From: Terramyces sp. JEL0728
Lineage: Eukaryota > Chytridiomycota > Chytridiomycetes > Rhizophydiales > Terramycetaceae
Assembly (NCBI GenBank): GCA_027603945.1
Contig: JADIIU010000223.1
Location: forward strand, 1 to 11,449
Reading direction: 5' to 3'
DNA: 11,449 nt
The number at the start of each line of letters is the position of its first letter. Positions within the stretch are counted from its first letter, which is position 1. A program made the translations under genes and the position numbers. Below the pieces are notes generated by a model. It was given only the letters and a program-made list of their open reading frames with translations. It was not told the DNA's origin and searched no databases. Of the stretch, positions 1 through 10,197 are shown one piece after another.

Positions 1-55
1 AAAGCACCTTTAATTCGCAATCCGCATTCACTAGTAGATTTCCAGGCTTCAAATC
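1..55 (-). repeat. Inverted near-identical tract, arm 1 (pairs with 1273..1327)
   Basis: These 55 bases, including the first 7 bases of an intron, differ from the reverse complement of 1273..1327 at one position. The adjoining 126 coding bases of the two paralogues differ at 25 positions. The arm runs to the window edge, so its full extent is unknown. Confidence 0.85.
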
Positions 56-511
56 CCTATGCAAGACGTTTGCGGAATGGATGTATTTCAAACCGCGACA
101 AATTTGATATATGAAATATTGATAGTGCGCATCACTTAATGGTTGCTCTGAACGAATGATTTGGTGCAAATCGGCTTCCATCAATTCCTGACTAATATAA
201 ATTTCATTAAAATTTATATTATCTGCAGTCTCCATATCTAAAATACTAGTGATATTTTCGTGTCCAGCGAAATGTCTCAACAATTTGATTTCACGCAGAG
301 CTCTTTTTGCAAGAATTGGCTTTTGGAATACGTTGTGTACCTTTTTAATCGCTACATCTGTTCCAGACTTCTTATCTCTGGCGGCACTGAGTTAGCAAGA
401 CAATTACGAGACGATTCCGTATGCCCCTTGTCCCAATTCACGTAGCAGGGTGTATCTGGCGTTTAGAAAGTCTGGATATACTAATTTTGGTTTTTCTGCT
501 GACGAGGACAT
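1..511 (-). CDS. SLT2: Slt2/Mpk1-type MAP kinase, copy A (3' part off the window)
   Basis: Serine/threonine MAP kinase of the cell-wall-integrity type; the N-terminal 161 residues are in the window. Exons are 511..408 and 386..8, with a 21-nt intron at 387..407. The sequence at 7..1 (gtgcttt on the minus strand) is the start of a further intron, at the position where copy B also has one. Visible elements are the Gly-rich loop GQGAYGIV (about residues 27-34), the VAIKK lysine (K49), the helix-C glutamate in LREIKLL, and HRDLKPGN with catalytic D146. The activation loop and TEY lie beyond the edge. The start is the ATG at 511..509, which gives a short MSSSAEKP leader before [12 protein letters not shown], as expected for Slt2 proteins. 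The gene is head-to-head with copy B. Assignment to the Slt2 group rests on family resemblance and on copy B, which is complete. There is no sign of decay in the visible part. Confidence 0.92.
387..407 (-). other. 21-nt intron in MAPK copy A
   Basis: It begins GTAATT and ends CTAACTCAG. It sits after GIV and splits the next serine codon (phase 2), the same place as the 20-nt intron 902..921 of copy B. It is the only intron in the window whose length is a multiple of three, and retention would read an in-frame TAA at once. Confidence 0.9.
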
Positions 512-809
512 GGTTTAGAAGAAATTTCTCAACTAGTTTTTGAAGGCAAACGAGAAGTGGCGTGTTCATTGATGTACAATGGGATGGGTGATTTGGTCTA
601 TCCAGCGAATGCGATTTGAAGGAATGGGCCGCATCTGAATGCGCAACTGTATTTGACAGAGCCAATCGCCCTTTTGCTCGTGAGGAAGGTACTCTCATTA
701 GACCTTGCGTTTTCATAATTACAAAACGATATAGTGATTGCCTTTGTCGAGCAAAGCGAATTCCCAAGCTCAAGATACAAGCGTTTTTTCTCGAAAAACA
801 ATCGCGAAA
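512..809. promoter_or_regulatory. Bidirectional intergenic region between the two MAPK genes
   Basis: 298 bp with no supported gene; the open frames here lack ATG starts or family resemblance. It must hold both divergent promoters. Near each start lies a two-unit heat-shock-like half site: GAAatTTC at 521..528 by copy A and TTCtcGAA at 788..795 by copy B. TCGCGA lies at 802..807, two bases before the copy B ATG. No tRNA-like or repeat structure was seen. Confidence 0.6.
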
Positions 810-2090
<1,281 letters not shown>

Positions 2091-2092
<2 letters not shown>

Positions 2093-2096
2093 TAAA
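2091..2096 (+). terminator. AATAAA poly(A)-signal-like hexamer overlapping the MAPK B stop
   Basis: AATAAA overlaps the TAA stop at 2090..2092. Only 70 bp separate this stop from the ARMC2 stop on the other strand. Function as a poly(A) signal is inferred from the consensus. Confidence 0.5.
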
Positions 2097-2134
2097 TACT
2101 TGTGCATTACATGATTTTGAAATACCGCCTTAGC

Positions 2135-2140
2135 TTTATT
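2135..2140 (-). terminator. AATAAA poly(A)-signal-like hexamer for ARMC2
   Basis: Minus-strand AATAAA starting 23 nt after the ARMC2 stop, within the 70-bp convergent gap. The AATAAG that overlaps the stop itself is a weaker variant. Confidence 0.5.
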
Positions 2141-2162
2141 ATCTTTTACTACATATACGGTC

Positions 2163-4010
2163 TTATTCTACTATGGTTTCGTTTAATTTATCGCAGATTT
2201 TCAGAATGTTTTCTGGGATTTCAGACAAACCACCGACGATTTCCCGTACATCAATCGTAACGTTAGAATGGCACTTTAATTTGTACAGTCCCTCCACCGA
2301 TAGCCTTGCCAATTTCCAATTTGATTCACAAGTAGCATATTCGAAAACATCGATGAATTTTTCTGAACCTGCAAGCGAGTTTACCAAATCTGCATATTTA
2401 GTGGACAATAAATTGACTAGCACTCCGCATGAATAGTACAGGACATGCACATCCGTGTGATCCAACAACAGAATCAAAATCTGCACCAGATGATTCATTA
2501 TTGAGTTTGGAATATTGACATTATACCTGAAAATATTGGCGATAATTTTGCAAGTTTCCACAATAAATTCCAAATTTCCATTCATCAAGAACGGCAGCAG
2601 CTTGCCAAAAGTTTCAATGGTATGTGAAAACAGCCGGCGGTTTGGTTTAAAGTAGAAGCTTATGTTGGAAATGAATCCAATATAATTCAGTAATAGTTCT
2701 TCTTTTTGGAAGAATATTGGATTGTCGATGTTGTCCATAAAGAATTCTAGCTCGCTCATTCCTACCATGAGTTTGCCGGCATTTTGGTCCAACGATACAT
2801 TAGATAGGAGCCTGGTCATTTTTAGCACTAGATCAGAATCTGTTTCATCAAATAGGCTTGCTTCTGTGATTGATCCAAATAGGGCTACTACATCTTCAAG
2901 CACTTTGAGTATTTGCTCATGTATCTCGCCAACATTCGAAGCCAGGTTGGACAAAAAGTAGCACACTCTAGTTTGGATTTCCTTGTTATCCTATTGTTAA
3001 ATTATATTACCGATGAATATATAAGGCAATTTAGCGACTCTTGAATAATTTCCTGTTTCGAGAGTGGTTCATTGTACTTTTCATTTTCAGACAGGTTGCA
3101 AAATATCTTTAAAATCAGCACCAGTATCTTTTCAGAGTCTTCAAATTTCTTTTTGACAAAGGCATCGCATAGCAATCCCAATATTTCCGTTTCGCATTCT
3201 CCGTTGCTGGTTGCTTCCCTAAAACATCCAATTACTTGTGCAATGAGTCTAATTGCTTGATTCCGCTCATCAATATTGTTGTTTTCCTCGTATTTCTATA
3301 TTAGCAGCAATTACTTTGATGAATTCCTTGTACAGATCCAACATTTGGTCAATATTATATTCACCAATAGAACGAACGATGCTGATTGCATTAATAAGCA
3401 GTTCGCAACGTGCCCCCATTATATTACTGCAGTTCTTCAAGTTTAATCCAATAAACGTATTAATGCTGCTGCAAGCTTGCTGATCAGTTTGCTCCAAATT
3501 ATCTGAAAACCACAAGAAGCATTTTGATATAGCCTGGGATTCTCTGGTCAAATACAGCAATAATGTGTATGGTGTTGCGTTTAGTATCCCTCCATCTGCG
3601 AATATCAATAGTTGTTTGACTATGGATTTGCGGTACTGTTTATCTTTTTCGTTCCTTCTTAGCCAATGCAAATTAGCCAAGCACCGCAATAAAGTGTCTA
3701 CATCCTGGGTCTCTGGCAGTCTATTCACCAAATTCAACACCTCCGTGTATTCATTGTCCAGAGGTAGCTGCAATTGGGATTCAGCCATCGTTGGACGAGC
3801 TGTTTCAGTTAGCATATCACTGACCGGTTGGATTGGATTAGGGACTTTTTTGAATATGTTGCGTTTAAAGTGTGGAGTGAACGGACGTGTTGGTGCAAGC
3901 AAAGAAGCCTTTTGTAGGGATTTTTTCGCTTCGGATATTACCTGTGCTGCTGTTGGTCTTGATAAATCCAATTCATAGAAGGGCTTTGATTTAGCTTTTG
4001 TTTCCATCAT
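2163..4010 (-). CDS. ARMC2: ARMC2-like armadillo-repeat protein (radial-spoke transport adapter)
   Basis: 602 residues. Exons are 4010..3315, 3295..3011 and 2990..2163, with introns of 19 nt (3296..3314) and 20 nt (2991..3010), both phase 0. The N-terminus carries the ARMC2 signature: KPFYELDLSRPTAAQVISEA (about 9-28), followed by LAPTRPFTP (38-46), matching the PFY...IINEAR...RPFTP block of animal ARMC2. The rest is helical armadillo/HEAT-like repeats, for example TRVCYFLSNLAS, LTRLLSNVSLDQNAG-type and VLYYSCGVLVNLL segments, in the order seen in ARMC2. Known role: ARMC2 carries radial spokes on intraflagellar transport and is needed for motile axonemes. It is shorter than the animal protein (roughly 870 residues), mainly for lack of the long disordered N-terminal stretch. 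The start chosen is the ATG at 4010; the upstream open frame (to 4172) has no ATG and no resemblance. The gene is divergent from STI1. Confidence 0.9.
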
Positions 4011-4040
4011 CGAGACGCGTAAAGTTTTCAGCAGTCCAAG

Positions 4041-4052
4041 ATTACCCGTTAC
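4041..4052 (-). promoter_or_regulatory. X-box-like inverted repeat upstream of ARMC2
   Basis: On the ARMC2 strand this reads GTAACG-GGTAAT. It matches the two RFX half-sites GTNRCC and RGYAAC at five of six positions each, with no spacer (1-3 bases is more usual). It starts about 30 bp before the ATG. RFX control of ciliary genes is well known in animals; its use here is speculative. Confidence 0.2.
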
Positions 4053-4254
4053 GAGCTTAAAACTGAGTCGAAGGCTACTCTTGACATTACTAGCAACCCC
4101 AGTTTCGACCTTAAAGCCATTCTTTAGACCAGGTTGGACATCAAGCAAGCAGCCAGTTGAAAACTGTCTCAAGAAGTATAATGATTCTCCTTCCGCTGTA
4201 TCATTACTAAAGCAGTATCCTGGTATCTCTTGAGAGAGCTTTGCTGGTTTCTCC

Positions 4255-4267
4255 TTCGAGAAAATTC
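4255..4267. promoter_or_regulatory. Heat-shock element upstream of STI1
   Basis: TTC-ga-GAA-aa-TTC is three perfectly alternating units with 2-base gaps, ending 40 bp before the STI1 ATG. STI1 is a classic Hsf1 target, so motif and gene agree. The element sits in the promoter shared with ARMC2 and could act on both. Confidence 0.65.
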
Positions 4268-4307
4268 CACACCATTTTTTCTGCAGCTGATCAAAAACTT
4301 GACAAAA

Positions 4308-6092
4308 ATGACTGTGGGTGAATTTTTGACATTAGGCTGAAGAATATAAAGCTCAAGGAAACAAGGCATTCTCTACTGGCGACTACGACTCTGCGATTTC
4401 ATTCTTTTCGAAAGCGATCGAGTTGGATCCAAGCAACCATGTTTTATATTCTAATCGGTAAATACCACTGACTATAGTTCCGCTGCGTACTCTTCTCTAA
4501 AAGACTATGATAGTGCAGCAAAAGATGGAGACAAGACTGTAACACTCAAACCAGACTGGGCAAAGGTAATTTCTGGTTTGATCTAAGGGCTACTCCCGAA
4601 AAGGTGCTGCATTACATGGACTAGGACAATTACCAGAGGCAGCTGAAGTTTACAAAGCTGGTTTGAAAATCGAACCTGAAAATGCACAGTTGAAAAAAGC
4701 TTTGGGAGATGTCGAACGTGCAATCGAATCGGATGCATTAGGTGGAATTGGAAATATTTTCAATGCAGATATGTGGCAAAAGATTGCGTCGAACCCAAGA
4801 CTATCCCATTATTTGGCTCAACCAGATATTGTAGCGAAATTGCAAGAATGCCAACAAGACCCAAAGGCAATGTCGAAACACATGAATGACCAGAGAATGA
4901 TGCAAATTATGCTCGGATTAATGGGTCTTGATGGTGCCATGGCTACAAATGATGAAGAATTGGATACGGCAAAGGCAGAAGCACAAGAAAACTTGGATCG
5001 TCGTGCAGAAGAAAAGAAAAGGGCTGCAGCACAACCAGCACCAGCACCAGAACCAGAACCAGTTGAAGAGCCAAAGGAAAAAACTGCTCGCGAGTCAAGT
5101 GATGAGGAAAAAGCCCTCGGAAACACCTTTTACAAGAAGCGCGAATTCGATCAAGCCTTGGAACACTATGACGCAGCATGGGAATTGGATAACACTAATG
5201 TCGCAGTTCTCACCAACAAAGCCGCTGTGTTGTTTGAAATGGAGAGGTTCCAGGAATGCATTGAAGTATGCCAAAATGCTGTAGAAACTGGACGCGAACA
5301 CCGCACTGATTTCAAATTAATCGGAAGGGCACTTGGACGCATTGGAACTTCATATTTGAAATTGGACGACCTTGACAATGCCATCAAATACTTTGAAAAG
5401 TCTTTGGCTGAAAACCGCACAGCTGATATTCTCACCAAACTCCGCGAAACTGAAACTATAAAGAGAAACAGAGAAAAGCAAGCGTATATCAACCCAGAAT
5501 TGTCTGATCAAGAACGTGAAAAAGGAAATGCATTCTTCAAGAACAATCAATATCCAGAAGCAGTGAAATGCTATACTGAAGCCATTAAACGCAACCCAGA
5601 AGATCCACGCAACTATTCAAACAGAGCAGCTTGCTACACAAAGTTAATGGCGCTTCCTGAAGCAGAAAAGGATTGTGACGAAGCAATCAAGTTGGATGAA
5701 GGATTTATCAAAGCATATATCCGCAAAGCTGCCGTTCAATTTGCCAAGAAGGAATATGCTAAATGTATTTCCACCTCTCAATTGGCTCTTACAAGAGACA
5801 CTGATGGAAAACACACTGGAGAAATCAATGGACAAGTAACCAATTACTAAAATAGATCCAAAAAGCACACTTTGCTCAAAATGGGGGCAACGAGTCTGAG
5901 GAAGAAAAGCGTAAAAGAGCAATGAGTGATCCAGAAGTGCAAAAGGTTTTAGGAGACCCTGTCATGCAATCTATCTTGCAACAAATGCAACAAGATCCTA
6001 AAGCTGCCCAAGATCACTTGAAGAATCCTGTCATTGCTCAAAAGATTCAAACGTTGGTTAACGCTGGAATTATTTCTTTTGGTCGTCATTAA
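4308..6092 (+). CDS. STI1: STI1/HOP Hsp70-Hsp90 co-chaperone
   Basis: 566 residues. Exons are 4308..4313, 4336..4457, 4478..4565, 4588..5835 and 5856..6092, with introns of 22, 20, 22 and 20 nt. Domain order is that of HOP/STI1. TPR1 (about 1-110) has the full carboxylate clamp K7, N11, N42, K72 and R76, each one residue below human HOP numbering. DP1 (about 125-185) is followed by a Pro-Glu linker (about 220-237). TPR2A starts near 243, TPR2B near 374 ([13 protein letters not shown]), and DP2 is the C-terminus ([20 protein letters not shown] onward). The role is cytosolic hand-over of clients from Hsp70 to Hsp90. The clamp spacing confirms the two-codon first exon (M-T) and its 22-nt GTGGGT intron. 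The alternative 18-nt intron from the next GT gives a stop. Neighbours are flagellar genes on both sides. The stop is TAA with overlapping ATTAAA. Confidence 0.97.
4314..4335 (+). other. 22-nt first intron of STI1 after a two-codon exon
   Basis: Starts GTGGGT and ends TTGAC-ATTAG. The coding part of exon 1 is only ATG ACT. Joining it to GCTGAAGAA gives [11 protein letters not shown], matching the STI1 start in other species (MSLTADEYKQQGN in yeast). Confidence 0.85.
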
Positions 6093-6093
6093 A
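6088..6093 (+). terminator. ATTAAA poly(A)-signal variant overlapping the STI1 stop
   Basis: ATTAAA, the common variant of AATAAA, overlaps the TAA at 6090..6092. The gap to the DNAAF5 ATG is 124 bp. Confidence 0.35.
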
Positions 6094-6216
6094 CATTTTA
6101 ATTGAGTTTTTGAAGATGTTTCTCATGTGTCTGTTATCGCTCCATGAGTTTGTAGCTAATATCTGTTTAATAAGCGCGCTAATCACATGACTTTTAACTG
6201 AAAAATCTTTGCAAAA
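6093..6216 (+). promoter_or_regulatory. STI1-DNAAF5 intergenic spacer
   Basis: A 124-bp tandem spacer that must hold the STI1 3' end and the DNAAF5 promoter. The only distinctive element is the palindrome AGCGCGCT at 6173..6180, 36 bp before the DNAAF5 start. The start context is cAAAAATG. Confidence 0.45.
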
Positions 6217-8768
6217 ATGCTGGAAAGAGAGGTTAATATTATTTCAGAACCATCATCAGATAGAAACTCGAAACGCCAAGCTCTAAATTCAATATTAAAT
6301 TCTAAAACAATAAACTCTCCAATAGTCAAAGCAGTCGCAAAAACGATTTCAGATCCAATTGAAAAATGCAGAGAAATCTCCATTTCTATAGTTAACCAGG
6401 TTACAGACAAGGAGCTGTTGGGTAATCTGTATTAATCTAGTTGAAATTATCCCTGTATTTGTGTTGCAGATTCAAAAAGAACCTTCAGAAGAAATTAGGC
6501 TGCAAATAATGAAAACTTTGACGAAATTAACTAATGTATTTGGACGTGATATCTTTCCGTTTGTTGGGGATTATTTAGAAATCTTGTATTTCAGTTTGGT
6601 TGATGCGTTCCCGGAAATACGAAAGGAGAGTTTGAATCTGGGCAAAAAGCTGTGTTTAACCTGTCCGCAACAAGTTTCGCTGTGTGGGGATAAACTAGTC
6701 AAGCAGATCTTGCCCAGTTTGGCCCATCGTCACTCTAGTGTGCGCGTTATTGCTGTCAAAGCGCTGCTGGAAGCTGTGGTGATTGATTACTCTGCTTTAG
6801 ATGACTGTGTAACTGTTTTAATGGATCTTGTCAGGGATAAAGTACTATTTGTTAATACAGGCTTCGCAAGTACGACAAGAAGTTTACTTTTTGTCCAAAG
6901 AATGGCTGACTAGATTGATAGATAGACACATTTACAGACACAAGATTTTACCACTGCTTTACGCCGGCTACACGGATGAATTACCAAAATTGGTTGAATA
7001 TGCAAAGGGCATGATGGAGGAAGTTGGTGTCCACTTTGAAAAAGAAAATGAAAAGGAAATTAAGGATGAATTGGATTATAGTGATGGAATTGCTAGGCCA
7101 AGTAAGTATTCATTAACCAGACCGTCCAAGAGTGGGCTGCAGACGCGCAGCTAGAGATAACATTCAAAAAATTACAAAGAAGCTCACTGAAATGTTGGGT
7201 GATTGGAATGTGGAAACAAGATTTAAAGCGGCTCAAATACTCTACGTATTCATTGAGTTTTGTGAAACTGAAATTACTGGATACACTGCTACAATTATCC
7301 AACCATTGTACAAGATTTTGGCAGAAGATGAAGTACATTTAATGGATTTGTGTATTAAATTGATGAACAGACTGGGATATTTTGTCGCACCAGATACGAC
7401 TCTATCCCTGATACTCCCAGCATTGCTTGGCGGAAATGTTGGATCGTTTAGATTGGGCTGTCTCCGGGCACTGCAGGGAGTTTTGGCTGGTAATTATTAT
7501 TAATAGTAGGATCTAAAAAGGAGCTATTAGCACCCCAATTGAGCTACATTCTCGAATCACTTGGGGACAAAGATTTGGTTCAAAATGAAAACTTTGTTGT
7601 TTTGCTGGAGCTTTCTAAGTGTCTCGTTCAGTTAGTAGAAAAGCTACCAACAGATAGTGAAACCACTTTTAAATTCTTTTATCTATTGGTACAAATACAA
7701 AGTATTCCTGGCAATCCAAAAGTTGTTGGCTACACAGACGTAAAGAATACGGTAATTTATGTTGATATAGACCGAGCATACAATGACGACTTTTGCAGCC
7801 AGGCACTCTTTGAATTTGGCGGAAATGTACAATTCACAGTTGGCTACAGTAATTTCAACGTTCAATTATCAAAAGTGGACTCAGTACTCTGTGGAGCCTA
7901 ATATGCTTGAAATTATGTTGTTCAAGAGTGTTCCAAACTTTGCAGCCCATTTCGATATTATATTGCCAATATTAGTTAGTACATGTGACTTGGAAAAGGA
8001 GATTGAATTGAGAGATAAAATAATGCCAATAATTCACCATTTGTTCCAGCAACCATTCCCTTGCAGCCAATTAGAACCATTCTTGGGTGAATTATTGGAA
8101 AAAGTTGTTTTAAAAAACTGTGTTTGGAAAGGAGGTAGAAAACACGAATCGCTTCGAAGTCTATCTACAAAAGTTTGGAAACTAATCACAGAGATGTCTA
8201 TTGATCATGAAGTTTGGCTCCAAACCACCATCGCTCTTTTCGAGCCAGCAATCCTACCAATCCTGCTAACAAACCTTGACGACGATATTATTGAAACTAG
8301 ATCGAATGTACTCTCTATTCTTGACTGTTACTTGAAACTTCCGGTCTGGAAAAGTAAAACTTTTTAACTCTAGTCGAAAATATCAAAAAGATCTACCAGG
8401 AAACATTAAAACGCCTTGATGATGCCAGAGACGAAATTCGCATCAAAGGTGCGCTGTTATTTATTTCAATCTATCAAGCAATCGATAACTTTAAACAAGC
8501 AAATGCCCACCTGAAAAATGAAGATAAATTGACTGCAATAGTGGATAATGATGTAATTGAAATTGATCTTGATCAGGTTCATTACGAAACTATACTAGAC
8601 TGTATGTTGATCCACCTTGATGATACAAACATTAAAATCCAAGAAGCTGTACACAAATCGCTCGTGGGTTTAAAGCCATTTGTTGAACTCAAGACATGGA
8701 ACGATAAATTAATTGATGCCAAAGACAAGCACAAGTCTACTTTTTATCTTGAAAAGTTGCTTGAATAA
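6217..8768 (+). CDS. DNAAF5: DNAAF5/HEATR2 axonemal dynein assembly factor
   Basis: 811 residues of HEAT-repeat protein. Exons are 6217..6421, 6441..6841, 6861..7101, 7121..7489, 7510..7751, 7771..8353 and 8374..8768, with introns of 19, 19, 19, 20, 19 and 20 nt. The identity rests on blocks shared with animal DNAAF5. One is EKENEKEIKDELDY near 261-275 (KENEEDLKDKLDF in human), then RPRVGCRRAARDNIQKI with the GCR block. Near the end are LKRLDDARDEIRI and the C-terminal LIHLDDTNIKIQEAV...LLE. Length is close to the human protein (about 855). Known role: cytoplasmic preassembly of inner and outer dynein arms with Hsp90-linked factors. It follows STI1 in tandem at 124 bp. The gene otherwise looks like six or seven unrelated fragments because introns shift the frame. 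Stop is TAA with overlapping AATAAA. Confidence 0.92.
7490..7509 (+). other. DNAAF5 intron with tandem TAGTAG acceptor
   Basis: The intron ends attaatagtag, so AG occurs at 7506 and at 7509. Both keep frame: the 20-nt form codes G-S-K-K and the 17-nt form V-G-S-K-K. The 20-nt form fits the spacing of the branch motif in the other introns and is taken here. Confidence 0.75.
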
Positions 8769-8769
8769 A
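8764..8769 (+). terminator. AATAAA overlapping the DNAAF5 stop
   Basis: AATAAA overlaps the TAA stop 8766..8768. Cleavage at the usual distance would fall inside the convergent 7TM gene. Confidence 0.5.
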
Positions 8770-8777
8770 GTTGGAGA

Positions 8778-8783
8778 TTTATT
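8778..8783 (-). terminator. AATAAA overlapping the 7TM gene stop
   Basis: Minus-strand AATAAA overlaps the TAA at 8781..8779. The mirror arrangement with DNAAF5 implies overlapping antisense 3' UTRs. Confidence 0.5.
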
Positions 8784-10197
8784 TCTTGTTTTTGATTGTT
8801 TTTGAAGGGGGTCTTTGTGGTTTTTTGTCTCTAATCTCCACCATCATCTTTACCAGCATGCTGTATATCACTACCACGAATAATGAATTTAATGCTTGTA
8901 AGCAATAAAAGATTCCGTTCATTGCCGAGTTTGCTCTATCACTACCAAGTATAATTGTGTAATTCACAACAATATTCAAGATTTCAAAAGCCAAAACAGT
9001 ACAAATCTGCATCACCAACAATAACCCCATTAGATAAATACTGGTCTTTTGTGAATACACTTTTTTCTGGCTGAAGTTGGTAAATACTTTGAATAGAATT
9101 ACAATTGACGGTGACATTTCAACTACAATGTAGATTGTTTTCCAAACAAACACTGTTTTTGATTGCAGTTTTACTAGTTTGAAATACACTTGATCTTGGC
9201 TTGCAAACAGTCCGTATATATCCGCTAATAGGAACCAGTACATTGTAAATATGTGCAGCAGAGTTAAAGTTGCATAAACCGCTTTTTCAACCACGGATTG
9301 ATGATATTGGCCATAAATTGTAAATAATATATACAGACTGATATAAACTGTGAATAAAGAGTAGACATTTGTCAGTTGATTGATAATATCAAATAAGTAG
9401 AATGAGATGTCGCTAAGAAAAGCAGTCATGGTAACGGTAACTTGGAGAATAATGTTTGCCAACAACAAGAATTGTGCGATTGAAAAGAACAAGTCTTTGT
9501 GCTTGTTGAACCTGCAGTATCGATAAAAGTAAAACCCGCAAGTTGCTGCTGGTGTCAGTATGGCAACACCATAGCAAAACGCAGAGAATCGTTCAATTGG
9601 TATATTAAATAGTGGTACTGATTCCGCATGCGGCACTGCTGCTTCCCAAATATAATTTACTGATCCCGAAGCAATCTCTGTTCCTACTTTAATATTTCCA
9701 AATATCTGTGACTGCTGCACTTGCGTATTGGTAGTGCTTGACGTATTGCTATTGCCGGAGCATCCGGATTGATCAAACAATGTAATTGTGTTTGCTTTGG
9801 TATCACACTTGATGAATTCGTCAATGCATTGATTATTTCCGAGATAAAATGACTTGATATATCCTTCCAACGAATCACTATTATTTGTCGTTGATGTAAT
9901 TGTACAATAGCTATAGTTATTTGCTGCTGCGGGTCCGTAATAATTGTCTATTTGACTTATATGTTGGCGAGTTAATGACTGGTAATTGTATGTGAATTTC
10001 AAATCAACTGAAGAGATGCAGCACCCAACGGGGATGAGGCGATTTGCGCTTCCACATATTGGAATCGGTGAATCTATTTGCAATTTGACAAAAACCGGTG
10101 TAGGATTGGCTTCATTGAATATCACCATTGACGTTGGGGGTCCTGTACAATCATTCGAATTAAGCCATCCTGCTTGAAATACTATGCCGGTTGACAT
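8779..10197 (-). CDS. Seven-transmembrane receptor-like protein with Cys-containing ectodomain
   Basis: 472 residues with no intron. A region of about 200 residues precedes the membrane part and holds eight cysteines (17, 48, 59, 60, 98, 124, 131, 146) and three N-glycosylation sequons, as in an extracellular disulfide-bonded domain. Seven hydrophobic segments follow at about 204-226, 236-258, 270-295, 305-331, 349-371, 386-408 and 426-452, then a short basic tail (RDKKPQRPPSK). The layout is that of a GPCR-like receptor, but I recognise no named family; lineage-expanded 7TM proteins of this layout in chytrids are the nearest thing I can recall. The start is the first in-frame ATG. It gives no signal peptide, so an upstream coding exon with a signal sequence may have been missed; I could not find a convincing one. 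The TAA lies 10 bp from the DNAAF5 stop, convergent. Confidence 0.82.
   Translation of the reverse strand: MSTGIVFQAGWLNSNDCTGPPTSMVIFNEANPTPVFVKLQIDSPIPICGSANRLIPVGCCISSVDLKFTYNYQSLTRQHISQIDNYYGPAAANNYSYCTITSTTNNSDSLEGYIKSFYLGNNQCIDEFIKCDTKANTITLFDQSGCSGNSNTSSTTNTQVQQSQIFGNIKVGTEIASGSVNYIWEAAVPHAESVPLFNIPIERFSAFCYGVAILTPAATCGFYFYRYCRFNKHKDLFFSIAQFLLLANIILQVTVTMTAFLSDISFYLFDIINQLTNVYSLFTVYISLYILFTIYGQYHQSVVEKAVYATLTLLHIFTMYWFLLADIYGLFASQDQVYFKLVKLQSKTVFVWKTIYIVVEMSPSIVILFKVFTNFSQKKVYSQKTSIYLMGLLLVMQICTVLAFEILNIVVNYTIILGSDRANSAMNGIFYCLQALNSLFVVVIYSMLVKMMVEIRDKKPQRPPSKTIKNKK

Larger units (their letters stand above)
4011..4307. promoter_or_regulatory. Bidirectional promoter between ARMC2 and STI1
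   Basis: 297 bp without a supported gene. It contains ACGCGT (4015..4020) just upstream of the ARMC2 ATG, a 10-of-12 match to a spacerless RFX X-box (4041..4052), and a perfect heat-shock element near STI1. The open frames crossing it lack an ATG or are antisense. Confidence 0.6.

Noticed and set aside
260..445. Plus-strand open frame of 61 codons
   Set aside because: It is antisense to MAPK copy A, whose protein is clearly recognisable on the minus strand.
4011..4172. N-terminal extension of ARMC2 in the same frame
   Set aside because: It has no ATG and does not resemble ARMC2, whereas the chosen ATG lies just before the conserved PFY block.
4318..4335. 18-nt intron alternative for the first STI1 intron
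   Set aside because: It leaves ATGACTGTGGGC followed by TGA, so the frame is closed; the 22-nt choice restores the family start and clamp spacing.
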